Assembly (NCBI GenBank): GCA_016702545.1
Contig: JADJDT010000016.1
Location: 83,077 to 147,076, forward strand
Direction: 5' to 3'
DNA length: 64,000 bases
DNA from: Pseudomonadota bacterium
GTDB taxonomy: Bacteria > Myxococcota_A > Polyangia > GCA-2747355
The position numbers and the translations under genes are program-made. Below are positions 1-11,736 of the stretch, one piece after another (positions within the stretch are counted from its first letter, which is position 1; each line of letters begins with the position of its first letter). The notes under the pieces were generated by a model. It saw only the letters and a list, made by a program, of their open reading frames with translations. It ran no database searches and was not told the origin of the DNA.

Positions 1-644
1 ATATAGGCGCGAATCCACCAGGCGGCGTAGGAGGAGAGCTTGACGCCGCGATAGGGGTCGAACTTCTTGACCGCGTGCATCAGGCCGACGTTGCCCTCCT
101 GCACCAGGTCGAGCAGGTTGCGATAGGCCTTGCGATACGAGTGGGCGATCTTGACCACCAGCCGCAGGTTGGCGGTGACGAGCTGTCGCGCCGCCTCGGC
201 GTCGCCTTGCTCGAAGAAGCGCACCGCCAGGGCGTGCTCCTCCTCGGCGCTGAGCAAGGGGTAGCGCCGCGTCTCGTTGATGTAGGCCTGGAGCGGGTCG
301 CGCACCGCCAGGCTGCGTGAGGCCGGCGCCAGCGTCGCCAGCTCCTCGACCCGCTCCTCGTGCTCCGTGCCGCTGGTCTCGGCCACGAGCTCCAGCACCT
401 CGGCGGGCGCAGCGCCTTCGTCGTGGCCGGGTGCGTCGGGCTCGTCGGCGAGCTGCTCCGGCGTCGGCTCGACCTGGTCGAGCTCGGTGTCCTCCTCGTG
501 GTCGCCCTCGTGGTCGCCGGGCAGGCGGCCAACCGCGGACGCAGGGCCCTCGCTGGCTACCGCGGCGCGCGGCGCGCTGGGCGCTCGGGGGCTGCGCCGC
601 CCGCTCGCCGGTCGCCGCGACTTGTCGGGGGGACGCTCAGCCAT
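1..644 (-). CDS. rpoH: RNA polymerase sigma factor, sigma-32/RpoH group (C-terminus outside window)
   Basis: The gene reads leftward from an ATG at 644 and runs off the window, so only about 214 residues are visible. Residues ~110-214 match sigma region 1.2-2: YINETRRYPLLSAEEE, then NLRLVVKIAHSYRK, DLVQEGNVGLMHAVKKFDP and SSYAAWWIRAY, the core-binding and -10-recognition part of the RpoH branch. In that family the protein directs polymerase to heat-shock or stress promoters. The first ~100 residues are unusual: a Ser/Arg/Pro start followed by a strongly acidic Asp/Glu/His stretch that RpoH normally lacks. M. xanthus has several sigma-32-like factors, so a developmental sigma factor is an alternative. 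The divergent neighbour is an S41 protease. Confidence 0.85.
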   Translation of the reverse strand, partial: MAERPPDKSRRPASGRRSPRAPSAPRAAVASEGPASAVGRLPGDHEGDHEEDTELDQVEPTPEQLADEPDAPGHDEGAAPAEVLELVAETSGTEHEERVEELATLAPASRSLAVRDPLQAYINETRRYPLLSAEEEHALAVRFFEQGDAEAARQLVTANLRLVVKIAHSYRKAYRNLLDLVQEGNVGLMHAVKKFDPYRGVKLSSYAAWWIRAY

Positions 645-857
645 GCGATCGTTTGTCACGCCCCGCGCCGGGCCGTCAACCGCCCCCGGTGCGCCTGTCA
701 GCGGTGCGCCTCGTCTGCCACTTTGGACGCGCCCACCAACCGCGCCTATACTCCCCGCGTTGCTGACTGATCGCGGCGCGTGCGCGCCGCGGTGGTTGAA
801 GGTCCGATGGACGCCTTGTTCGGCGCCGCCGCTGCGCCGTCACGCCCGGAGAAATGG

Positions 858-3800
858 ATGACGCGTCACCTCAAGCCGATCGCTGTCGGCGTGGCTCTCG
901 TTTGCGCCCTCGTGCTGACCGTGACCCGTCCGCAGGGTCCTGGGCGTCTTGGCTTCGATCGGCCGCACGCGGCGCTGGCGGGGGCGAGCCGCGCGGGCGG
1001 CACGGATCTGGGCGCGCTCAAGGTCTTCGAGCGGGTGCTGTTGCGTGTCACGGACGACTACGTCGAGCCCGAGCGCATCCGCCCGCGCGAGATGCTGCTG
1101 GCGGCCCTGCACGGCGTCGAGCGTGACGTGGCCGAGGTGCTGGTGCGGGAGTCGAGCGACAAGGGGCGGCTCGCCGTGCGGGTGCAGGACGTGGAGCGCA
1201 GCTTCGACATCCGCCAGGTCGATAGCCCGTGGAATCTGAGCGCCGTGATGCGCACGATCCTGCGCTTCATTCAGCCCCACCTGCAGCCGACCACCGAGCT
1301 CGGGGACGTCGAGTACGCCGCGATCAACGGCATGCTCAGCACCCTCGACCCGCACAGCGTGCTGCTCGAGCCCGATGTCTATAACGAGATGCGCCTCTCG
1401 ACGCGTGGGGAGTTCGGCGGCCTGGGCATCGTGATCAGCATGATCCAGGGTGCGCTGACCGTGATCAAGCCGATGCCGGGCACGCCGGCCGAGGCGGTGG
1501 GTCTCAAGCCCTGCGACCAGATCCTCAAGATCGGGCAGGAGTCGACGGTCAACATGACGCTGACGCAGGCGGTGCAGCGCCTGCGTGGTGCCCCGGGGAC
1601 GTCGGTGGTGATTACGATCCAGCGGCAGGGCTCGCCGCGGCCGGCCCGCAAGACCCTGCGTCGCGACGTGATCAAGGTCGACAGCGTGATCTCGCGCATG
1701 CTCCCCGGCAACGTCGGCCACGTCGTCCTCAACAGCTTCCAGGGCAACTCCGAGGACGATCTGCGCCAGCACCTGCGTCGCCTCAAGCAGCAGGGCATGA
1801 AGGCGCTGGTGCTCGACCTGCGTGACAATCCGGGCGGGCTGCTCGACCAGGCCGTCAAGATCGCCGACCTGTTCATCGAATCGGGCACGCTGGTCACGAC
1901 CGTCAGCCACGCGGGTCGGCACCGCGAGGAGAAGCGCGCGCAGCGCGATCAGACGGAGGAGCGCTACCCCATCGCCGTGTTGGTCAACAACGGCAGCGCC
2001 TCGGCCTCCGAGATCGTCGCCGGGGCGCTCAAACACCTCGACCGCGCGGTCGTGATCGGTCGGCGCACCTTCGGCAAGGGCTCGGTCCAGGTGCTCTACG
2101 ACAACGACGACGGCTCGGCGCTCAAGCTGACGATTGCGCAGTACCTGACACCGGGGGACATCTCGATTCAGTCGGTCGGCATCACGCCGGATGTGGCGAC
2201 GATGCCGGTGGTCGTGCGCGACGACCTGATTCGGCTGCGACGCCGCGACGCGTCGCCGCGAGAGGATGGCCTCTCGCAGCATCTGACGCACTCCAGCGCG
2301 CGGCGCGAGGAGGCGGCCTTCAACCTGCGCTTCCTGCGCGAATCGCCCGACGAGGGCCATCCCGCGGGCGGCGGCGTCGCGCCCCCGGCGGCCGATGGCG
2401 CGGGCAAGAACGTCTGCCTGTTTCCCCAGCGCGAGTGTCGCGCCGAGGCCGAGGACAAGTTCGTCGAGGACTTCCAGATCGCGCTGGCGCGCCAGCTGCT
2501 ATCGCAGGCCCCGGGCTGGCGCCGCTCGCAGGTGCTCGGGGCTGCGGGTCCCTTATTCGCCAAGGTTCAGGCCGACGAGGACCAGCGCATCGGCGCGGCG
2601 CTGACGCGACTCGGCGTCGATTGGAGCTTGCCGGGGTCGGCCGATGGCGGTGCGGGGCCGGTGTCGGGTGCGGCTCCCCGGCTCGCGGTGCAGGTCCAGA
2701 CGACGCCGGCCGGCGAGGCGATCGAGGCCTGCACGCGGGCCAAGATCAAGGTCACCGTGCGCAACGAGGGTCGCGCGCCGGCCTATCGGCTCGCCGCCCA
2801 TACCGAGTCCTCGGACTTCGCGTTCCGTGAGCGCGAGCTGGTCTTCGGTCGGCTCGATCCCGGACAGACCCGCAGCTGGGTGCTGCCGATCGAGGTCCCC
2901 GACCTGCCGACGCGCCTCGACGAGGTGACGTTGCGCTTCGCCGATGCCGGCAACACCAGCTATCCACCGCACAGCTTCCAGCTGGCCCTGCGCGGCGCCA
3001 AGCGGCCGGTCTTCGCCTACGCCTATCAGCTGATCGACGATCTCGAGGGCGGCAACCGCGACGGCCGGGCCCAGCGGGGCGAGCGGGTGCGGCTCTTCGT
3101 CAAGGTGCGGAACACGGGCGCCGGGGCGGCGCTGCGCGCCGTGACCACGCTGCAGAACCTCTCGGGCGTCGGGATCTTCATCCGCAAGGGCCGCTTCCTG
3201 CTCGACCGCATGGAACCGGGGCAGGCGTCGACGGCGTCCTTCACGCTCGAGGTCGAGCCCGGCTTCCGCGAGGACGGCTTCAAGCTCGACCTGGCGGTCT
3301 TCGACGAGGGTCTGCAGGAGGCCGTCTCGGAGAAGCTGCAGTTCGCGATTGCGCCCGCCAGCGCGGCCGAGCAGCCGGCGTCCGGCGCCGTGCGCGTGAG
3401 CGCGACGGGCGCGCCCGTGCGGGCCTGGGGTGCGAGCGACGCGCCCTTGGTGGGTCAGGCCAAGGGCGGCACGATCTTGCGCTTGCTCGGCCGCGACGCG
3501 CGCGGGGTCTGGGACCGCGTCGAGGTCGGCCCCGAGCGCAGCGCCTTCATTGCGGCGAAGGACACCGCCGTCGACCCGGGTCCCCCACGGGGGCAGTTCG
3601 ATGGGCGCTGGCAGGTCACGCCGCCCCGGCTCGTGCTCGAGGTCCCGACCTTGGCGACCGACAAGAGCTCGCTGCGGATCGCGGGCGAGGCGCGGGACGA
3701 AACCCGTGTGGCGGATATCTACGTCTTCGTCCGCAACCGCGACGCCAAGATCGAGGCGCGCAAGGTCTACTACCAGTCGAATGCCCACGCGACCTCAAAG

Positions 3801-3980
3801 CAGCGCCTGCGCTTCGCCACCGAGGTGCCGCTGTGGCTGGGCGCCAACTACGTCACGGTCTTCGCCCGCGAGAACAACGACGTCCAGACCCAGCAGGTCG
3901 CCGTGATCATGCGACGTGAGGGCGGTCGCCAGGTCGCGGAGCGCGTCCAGCCCGAGGACGGGCAGGCCGGGCCTCAATGA
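858..3980 (+). CDS. S41-family carboxy-terminal processing protease with long C-terminal extension
   Basis: Membrane-anchored periplasmic serine protease of the CtpA/Tsp family, 1040 residues from the ATG at 858 (GGAG six bases upstream; in-frame starts at 780 and 807 also exist). An N-terminal hydrophobic segment (~7-24) is followed by the S41 N-region, a PDZ domain (~185-270) and the protease core. The catalytic set is clear: Ser382 in NNGSASASE, Lys407 in TFGKGSVQ and Gln411, with the 25- and 4-residue spacing known from CtpB. The last ~450 residues are not part of a normal Ctp: a CARDB-like beta-sandwich region (EACTRAKIKVTVRNEG; VRLFVKVRNTGAG) and an SH3-like stretch near 885-920. The stop overlaps the next gene by ATGA, so the two are probably translationally coupled. 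Substrate unknown. Confidence 0.92.
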   Translation: MTRHLKPIAVGVALVCALVLTVTRPQGPGRLGFDRPHAALAGASRAGGTDLGALKVFERVLLRVTDDYVEPERIRPREMLLAALHGVERDVAEVLVRESSDKGRLAVRVQDVERSFDIRQVDSPWNLSAVMRTILRFIQPHLQPTTELGDVEYAAINGMLSTLDPHSVLLEPDVYNEMRLSTRGEFGGLGIVISMIQGALTVIKPMPGTPAEAVGLKPCDQILKIGQESTVNMTLTQAVQRLRGAPGTSVVITIQRQGSPRPARKTLRRDVIKVDSVISRMLPGNVGHVVLNSFQGNSEDDLRQHLRRLKQQGMKALVLDLRDNPGGLLDQAVKIADLFIESGTLVTTVSHAGRHREEKRAQRDQTEERYPIAVLVNNGSASASEIVAGALKHLDRAVVIGRRTFGKGSVQVLYDNDDGSALKLTIAQYLTPGDISIQSVGITPDVATMPVVVRDDLIRLRRRDASPREDGLSQHLTHSSARREEAAFNLRFLRESPDEGHPAGGGVAPPAADGAGKNVCLFPQRECRAEAEDKFVEDFQIALARQLLSQAPGWRRSQVLGAAGPLFAKVQADEDQRIGAALTRLGVDWSLPGSADGGAGPVSGAAPRLAVQVQTTPAGEAIEACTRAKIKVTVRNEGRAPAYRLAAHTESSDFAFRERELVFGRLDPGQTRSWVLPIEVPDLPTRLDEVTLRFADAGNTSYPPHSFQLALRGAKRPVFAYAYQLIDDLEGGNRDGRAQRGERVRLFVKVRNTGAGAALRAVTTLQNLSGVGIFIRKGRFLLDRMEPGQASTASFTLEVEPGFREDGFKLDLAVFDEGLQEAVSEKLQFAIAPASAAEQPASGAVRVSATGAPVRAWGASDAPLVGQAKGGTILRLLGRDARGVWDRVEVGPERSAFIAAKDTAVDPGPPRGQFDGRWQVTPPRLVLEVPTLATDKSSLRIAGEARDETRVADIYVFVRNRDAKIEARKVYYQSNAHATSKQRLRFATEVPLWLGANYVTVFARENNDVQTQQVAVIMRREGGRQVAERVQPEDGQAGPQ

Positions 3981-5186
3981 GCGCCGGGCGCGACGTGGCA
4001 CGGCCGTCCGGGCGCAGCGACGCGACCGTCGACGGCGCCGAGGCAGGAGGCCGGCGGGCGTGGCTGGCCTTCCTCGGGGCGCCACCCTTGCTGGTCGTTT
4101 CGCGGGCCGGGGCGGCCTGCCGCGCGCTGGAGGCGGGGGCCCGGCGCCGCGGTTTCGGGGCCCTGCTCGACACGGACAGCGCGCGCGCCGCTTACGCCAT
4201 GGCGCTGAAGACGCGTCCCGCTGCCGTGCTCTCGGACACGCGCCTGAGCGACGGTGGCGACGAGCAGCTGCGCGTCGCGGTGCGCAGCGACTTCCTGCTG
4301 CGGGAGGTCCCGTTGATCGTCGTGCCGCTAGCCGACCTCGCCCGGCGCGAGGCGGATGCGGTGCGGCTGGGCGAGCCGCTCTTCGAGGCGCTCGACTCGG
4401 TCTTGTCGCCGCGCGGCGCGCTGCTAAACGAGCTGGCGCGGGGCACGCCCGAGGTGACGGGCTGGGTCGAGCCGATCGGCGTCGCCAACCTGCTGCGCGC
4501 GATCGGTGCCGGTGGCGGCGCGGGTACGCTGACGCTCGATCCCGAGCAGGGGCCCGCCGTCGCGGTAACGATCGCCGGCGGGCGCGGTCGCGCGCGTCGA
4601 GGACAGCGGTGTGCCGGCCGACGATCTGGAGCTGGCGCTGGTCGACCTCGTGGGTCGTCGCTGGCGCTCCTGCGTCTTCACGCGCGCGCCGGGCGTCAAG
4701 GCCGCGTTACCGCTGCGGCGTTCGGCGCGGGTCGAGGCGGCAATCGAGCAGGCGCAGCGCCAGAACAACGCGCTGGTCCATCGCATCTTCGAGCGCGGCC
4801 TCGGGCAGGAGGGCTTGGCGGTCGATGACCGGGCGCTGTTGGCCTGGGTCGCGAGGCAGGCGCCCGACGCGCGGGCGCTCGCCGAGCAGGTGGCTGACGG
4901 CGTCGCGCCCAGCACCCTCGACTACGGCAGTCAACCCGCGCTGCTGCGTACCTTGTTGCACGACCTGCGTCGGGAGGCCGTGCTGCGGGTTCGGTCCGCG
5001 GCGCTGGTGGCGGTCCGCGGCGGGGGGGGCGCGTCGGTCGCAGCGCCGGCGCCGGCGGTCGGGGTGCGGCCGCGCCCGCAGTCGCCGGCGCCGCGGTCGC
5101 GGGCCCGGCGCGCCCTGGTCGTGATGGCGGCGTTTTTTGGCACGCTGCTGCTGGGAGCGGCCGGATACTACCTGCTCAGGCGCTGA
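3977..5186 (+). CDS. Pseudo-receiver/DUF4388-like membrane regulator (one frameshift)
   Basis: Starts in the ATGA overlap with the protease gene. The first ~150 residues resemble a response-regulator receiver fold (PPLLVVSR ... AAVLSDTRLSDGG ... REVPLIVVPLADL). A DUF4388/PATAN-like region follows (GTLTLDPEQGPAVAVTIAGG), then a helical region, a low-complexity linker and one C-terminal membrane helix (ALVVMAAFFGTLLLGAAGYY) ending RR. The frame breaks at about 4576-4590: codons before lie in frame 2 and those after in frame 3, and skipping one base restores AVARVEDSGVPADDLELAL. Intact protein would be ~400 residues, tail-anchored with the signalling domains in the cytosol. Coupling suggests it controls or reports on the protease. 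The frameshift is probably a sequence error in a GC run. Confidence 0.72.
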
Positions 5187-5221
5187 GGCCATCCCCTAGA
5201 GCACCGAACCAGGCGGCCGCT

Positions 5222-5293
5222 GATCCGCACGGTGGCCGCGATCCACACGGTGGCCGCGATCCACACGGTGGCCGCGATCCACACGGTGGCCGC
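5222..5293. repeat. 18-bp tandem repeat, four copies
   Basis: Four head-to-tail copies of GATCCACACGGTGGCCGC (first copy one mismatch) occupy the gap between two convergent stop codons. No coding role is evident; a minisatellite is the simplest reading. Confidence 0.9.
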
Positions 5294-5295
5294 GA

Positions 5296-5565
5296 TCACG
5301 AGCCGGGGCCGGTGACCGGGCCGGGCGGCACGGGCGGCGACCGCCATGGGCGTGACCGATTCGGGACCGCGACCAGCGCGCGCTGAAGTGCCGCTCCCCG
5401 GGCCGCCGCGCGGTGCCGCAGGTGCTGGCGCAGTTGGCTGACCTCGTGCTCGAGCTCTTTGATGCGCGCGTCCTTGACCTGATTGGCGGCCACCCAGAGC
5501 CGACAGGTGGCCTCGAGCTCGCCGTAACGACTGACCCACTCGTTGATGCTCCGATTGTTGTTCAT
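5296..5565 (-). CDS. Small coiled-coil protein, unknown function
   Basis: An 89-residue protein starting at ATG 5565, preceded by a strong GGGAGGGG site; an in-frame start at 5637 lacks such a site. Residues 1-50 are amphipathic and probably a short coiled coil (NEWVSRYGELEATCRLW, KDARIKELEHEVSQLRQHL). The C-terminal 40 residues are Arg/Pro-rich and basic. No family recognised. Its stop is next to the 18-bp tandem repeat. The good RBS and a heptad pattern unlike random GC-rich frames are the main support. Confidence 0.55.
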   Translation of the reverse strand: MNNNRSINEWVSRYGELEATCRLWVAANQVKDARIKELEHEVSQLRQHLRHRAAARGAALQRALVAVPNRSRPWRSPPVPPGPVTGPGS

Positions 5566-5803
5566 CGCCCACCCCTCCCACATGTTGTCGGGCGCCCCCG
5601 CGGTTGCCGCAGCGGCCGGCGCGAAAGGCCACGCCATGGGTCGATGCTACTAGATGTTGTGTCGTGGTCAAAAAAACTGCGCAAGATGTAGTGCTGCAGG
5701 ACGAGAAACCGCCGTGGCGCAACCGACTTCGCCCCGCCCTCGCGCGCCGGGCCCTGATGCAGCGAATGCTGGGCCACCGAGCAGCCAGTAGTAGGATGCG
5801 CGC

Positions 5804-7598
5804 ATGATCCGCTGTGAGCACTGCGAGGAGCTGCACGACGAGGCCCAGTCGATCTGTCCGGTCACCGGCAAGATCTTCCAGCCCGAGCGTCTGTTTCCTC
5901 CGGGCACGGTGCTCGAGGGCAAGTACCGCCTCGAGTGCGCGTTGGGCGCTGGCGGGATGGGGGCGGTGTTTCGCGCGGTCCACACCATGCTGAACAAGCC
6001 GGTGGCGATCAAGCTGACGCTGCCCGAGCTCGCTCAGCAGCGCGAGCTGATGACGCGGATGGTGCGCGAGGCGCGTGCGGCCAGCGCGACGGGGCACCGC
6101 AACATCGCTGCCGTCACCGACATGGGCTGGACCGAAACGGGTGGGCTGTACCTGGTGATGGAGTACCTGGATGGGCCCACCTTGCGCGAGCTGATCGCGC
6201 GCGAGGGTCGGCTGCCGTTACCGCGTGCGGCGGAGCTGGTCTGCCAGGTCTTGGCGGGGTTGGCGGCGGTCCATCAGCGCGGCATCGTGCATCGTGACCT
6301 CAAGCCCGACAACGTGATGGTGGTGGTCGACGAGCACGGCGGCGGGGAGCTGGCCAAGGTGCTCGATTTTGGCATCTCCAAGGTGCGCGACGACAGCACC
6401 GGGCTCGACCTGACGCGCAGCGGCATGATCATGGGCAGCCCGCGGTATATGGCGCCCGAGCAGGCGCAGGGCGCTCCCGACGTCGATCACCGCGCGGATC
6501 TCTACGCGGCGGGAGGCCTGCTCTATACCGCGCTGGTGGGTGAGCCGCCGATTGGGGGCGCCACGCTGCAGGCCCTGTTCGCGCAGCTGCTCCAGGGAGA
6601 AATCCGACCGCCGTCGCGGCTGGTGCCCGGCTTGCCCGCCGCGATCGACGCGGTGGTGTTGCGCGCGATGGCGCGCGACCCAGGGGATCGCTATGCCAGC
6701 GCTGCGGCCTTCCGCGACGCCCTGCAGCCCTTCACCCAGGCCGGCCTGGTCGGCGGAGCCGCGTTGGCACGGACCGCGGTCGAGCGGGCGCTCCCTCGAG
6801 ATGGCGGGCCGAGCCGCGCAGCAGCACACCCTCGCCGTGCTCGACGGCGCCTCGGCCGACGCGCTGGTCGATCTCGACGAGGCGCAGGGGATCTGCGACG
6901 CGCCGCAAGCCGCGCCCTCCCCGCCCCGCGGTGCCGCGGTGCCGCAGCCCGTCGCGGCTCCGCCCTCGCCCCCCGCGGCGCCCGAGGCGGCCCGCGCCCT
7001 TGGAGCTCGCCCCGCGGGCCCGGAGGCGCCGCCCGCGGTGGGTCTGGGGCGGGCCCGTGGTGGCGGACGAGCCTCGGCCGGGTCGACCGAGGCGACGGGG
7101 CCGCTGGAACTCGACCTCGAGGCCGCGCAGGGCGTCGGCATCGGCAAGCTGCCACCGGCGCTCGCGCGCGTGGCGCCGGCCCGGGCGGGCGCTTCGTCCT
7201 CCCGGGGCGCCTCACCCACCGCGGGCAGGGGCGGGCTCCGGACGAGCCTCGGGTCGGGGTCGCGCCTCGTCGGCACGCTCGCCGTGCTGGCCGCGACGCT
7301 GGGCCTCGGCTGGTGGCTGTGGGCCGGTGACGACGCAAGCACCTCTGCGCCCGCGGTGCGACCCCGGGTGATGGTGCTGGTCGAGACGACCCCGCCGGGC
7401 GCGGAGGTCTACTTCGACGGCGTGTTGCAGGTGACGAAGCCGGTCGAGCTGCCGCAATCGGAGCTCGTCTACACGGTGCGCGTCGAGGCTGGCGGCTATT
7501 CACCCCGCGAGGTCGAGGTGCGCGCGAATCGCACGCAGACCGTGCGCGTGAGGCTGGAGCGGCTCGAGGCACGGCCCTCGACCCGCACGGCGCGTTGA
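5804..7598 (+). CDS. Transmembrane Ser/Thr protein kinase with PEGA domain (one frameshift)
   Basis: Hanks-type kinase of ~597 residues. It opens with a short zinc-ribbon-like Cys motif (RCEHCEELHDEAQSICP). The kinase domain follows: GAGGMGAVFRA glycine loop, VAIKLTL lysine, HRDLKPDN catalytic loop (His163), DFGISKV, and MGSPRYMAPEQ activation segment. After a Pro/Ala-rich linker come one membrane helix (LVGTLAVLAATLGLGWWLWA) and an extracytoplasmic PEGA domain (TTPPGAEVYFDG ... VRVEAGGYSPREVEVRA). The kinase is in frame 2 to about 6780; the linker, membrane helix and PEGA are in frame 3, so one base is out near 6780-6800. All functional motifs are present, so a sequencing error is more likely than loss of function. 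Confidence 0.87.
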
Positions 7599-7633
7599 CA
7601 GCGGCCTCCGCCGCATGCTACGGGTGAAGCGCT

Positions 7634-8542
7634 ATGTTCTTGAAAAAACTGGTAATCGCCGAAGACGAGGATGCCATCGCCCACCTCGTTGCCGCGACCC
7701 TGGGCGATGCCGGGTTCCTCTGCCTGCGCGCTCGGGACGGTGAGGCGGCGCTCGAGCTCGTGCGCACCGAGCTGCCGGACCTGTTGGTGCTCGACTGGAT
7801 GCTGCCGAAGATGGAGGGCATCGAGGTCTGCCGCCGCGTCAAGCGCGACCTCGTGCTCTCGCGCGTGCCGATCCTGATGCTGACGTCGATGTCGGACGTC
7901 GAAAACCGCATCGAAGGGCTCGAGGCGGGGGCGGACGATTACCTCTCGAAGCCCTTCGACCTCCGCGAGCTCAACGTTCGCGTCAAGGCGTTGATTCGGC
8001 ACAGTCGGCGCGAGCGCGGCCGCAATTCGACCACCGACCTGCCTGGACGCGAGGCGATCGAGGATCAGGTGGTGGAGCTGATCGAGCGCCAGCAGGCCTT
8101 CGGCTTGCTCTACGTCGATGTGGCCAACTTCGAGGCCTACGCCACTCGACACGGCTACCGCAGGGCCGAGGAGGTCGTGGCGCTGGTGGGTCGCCTGGTG
8201 GTCGAGCAGTGTCGAGCGCTGACCGTCGAGCAGCCCTTCGTCGGACATCTCGGTGGCGACGACTTCGTGATCGGCAGCCGTGACCAGGGCGTGCTGCGGC
8301 AGCTCGGCGAGGCGCTGCGTCTGGCCTTCGACGACGCCGTGGGCGCGGGGGAGGGTGGCGTCGGGATCGAGACGCCGCCCGTCAGTGACGGGGTACCGCC
8401 CGCGCCGTCCCGCCCCGTGCCCTCCCGTTTGGCGCTGCACGTGGTGCTCGTCGAGGCGCCTACCGGGCGCTTCGGCTCGGTCGAGCAGCTGGCGCAAGAG
8501 CTGGTGCGAGCCAAGGCCGCCCCGGACGGCGCCGTACGCTGA
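7634..8542 (+). CDS. Response regulator with degenerate GGDEF-like output domain
   Basis: 302 residues. The N-terminal receiver is intact: acidic pair in VIAEDED, phospho-acceptor Asp in LLVLDWMLPKMEG, Thr in LMLTSM and Lys in YLSKPFD. The second half has a shortened GGDEF-like fold: TTDLPGREAIEDQ in place of DxLTGLxNR, LLYVDVANFEAYATRHGY for the metal/substrate strand, and GHLGGDDFVIG for the signature. The motif is GGDDF not GGDEF, and the C-terminal half is short and Pro-rich. It may be a weak or inactive cyclase that binds GTP or c-di-GMP, or only a dimerisation module. It follows the PEGA kinase by 35 bp in the same direction. Confidence 0.82.
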   Translation: MFLKKLVIAEDEDAIAHLVAATLGDAGFLCLRARDGEAALELVRTELPDLLVLDWMLPKMEGIEVCRRVKRDLVLSRVPILMLTSMSDVENRIEGLEAGADDYLSKPFDLRELNVRVKALIRHSRRERGRNSTTDLPGREAIEDQVVELIERQQAFGLLYVDVANFEAYATRHGYRRAEEVVALVGRLVVEQCRALTVEQPFVGHLGGDDFVIGSRDQGVLRQLGEALRLAFDDAVGAGEGGVGIETPPVSDGVPPAPSRPVPSRLALHVVLVEAPTGRFGSVEQLAQELVRAKAAPDGAVR

Positions 8543-8748
8543 CCAAGCTCGGTGGCGCGCGGGCAGAGCAGCAGCGCGGCTGGTAGCGATCGGAATGCCG
8601 TCGCTGGGGGTGCTGTGAGGTACCGTTCCGGCGCGTGGGTGGGGGCGCGTAGGTTGACCCGGTCGTGCCGCTCTGACTACGATCCCCGCGCGATGTCCTG
8701 GCCGAGCTTCCACCCGGGCCCGATGGCCCTCCCCAGGCCGGTAAGCTG

Positions 8749-11289
<2,541 letters not shown>

Positions 11290-11313
11290 CGCCTGCGAGA
11301 CCGGGCAGGCCGC

Positions 11314-11427
11314 TCAGCGTCGACGACCACCCAGCCGCAGCGTGGCGACGAAGAGCCCGACGGTCACGCACGTCAGCGTGATCGCCCCGAGCGCGACGGG
11401 CAGCGGTAGCTCCAGGGGTAGGTCCAT
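11314..11427 (-). CDS. Possible small single-span membrane protein
   Basis: A 37-residue frame with AGGAAGG a few bases before its ATG. The product is one hydrophobic helix (LPVALGAITLTCVTVGLFVA) with a basic tail (LRLGGRRRR-like). The same frame extends upstream without a start codon and contains a lipobox-like LLGLLITC. A longer lipoprotein with an unusual or corrupted start is therefore possible. It sits in the gap after the PEGA kinase. Evidence is only the RBS and hydrophobicity. Confidence 0.3.
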   Translation of the reverse strand: MDLPLELPLPVALGAITLTCVTVGLFVATLRLGGRRR

Positions 11428-11736
11428 TTCGCCTTCCTGCGCCGGCAGAGACGCCGACGGGGGCGAGATGCGCACAGGTTGCGCGGCGCGGCAAGTGATC
11501 AGCAGACCCAGCAGCCCAGTTGCAAGCGGCAGCGGCCGGCCAGTCTCGCGCGACGGCCGAGCGCGTTAGCGCGACAGAGTCGTATTAGGGCTCGTGAAAA
11601 AACAACTCGATCCTCCTCGGTTCACCCCGGATAGACCGTCGTCGTCGCCCCTTGCCGGCCGCGCGCCTCGACAGCCACAGTCGACCGATCTATTTCGTGA
11701 CGGAACCTTAGTTGGGCCGGCGGCGGCGACGGGGTT
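11428..11736. other. Intergenic region, promoter-like AT-rich patch
   Basis: About 310 bp without a convincing gene. Bases 11575-11610 are AT-rich for this genome (GTATTAGG, GTGAAAAAACAA) and could hold the promoter of the kinase-like gene at 11737. Nothing else recognised. Confidence 0.4.

Noticed and set aside
840..2360. A 506-codon open frame opposite the S41 protease gene
   Set aside because: It is the antisense shadow of a clear protease; codon usage and His/Arg/Leu-rich sequence are typical of GC-rich mirror frames.
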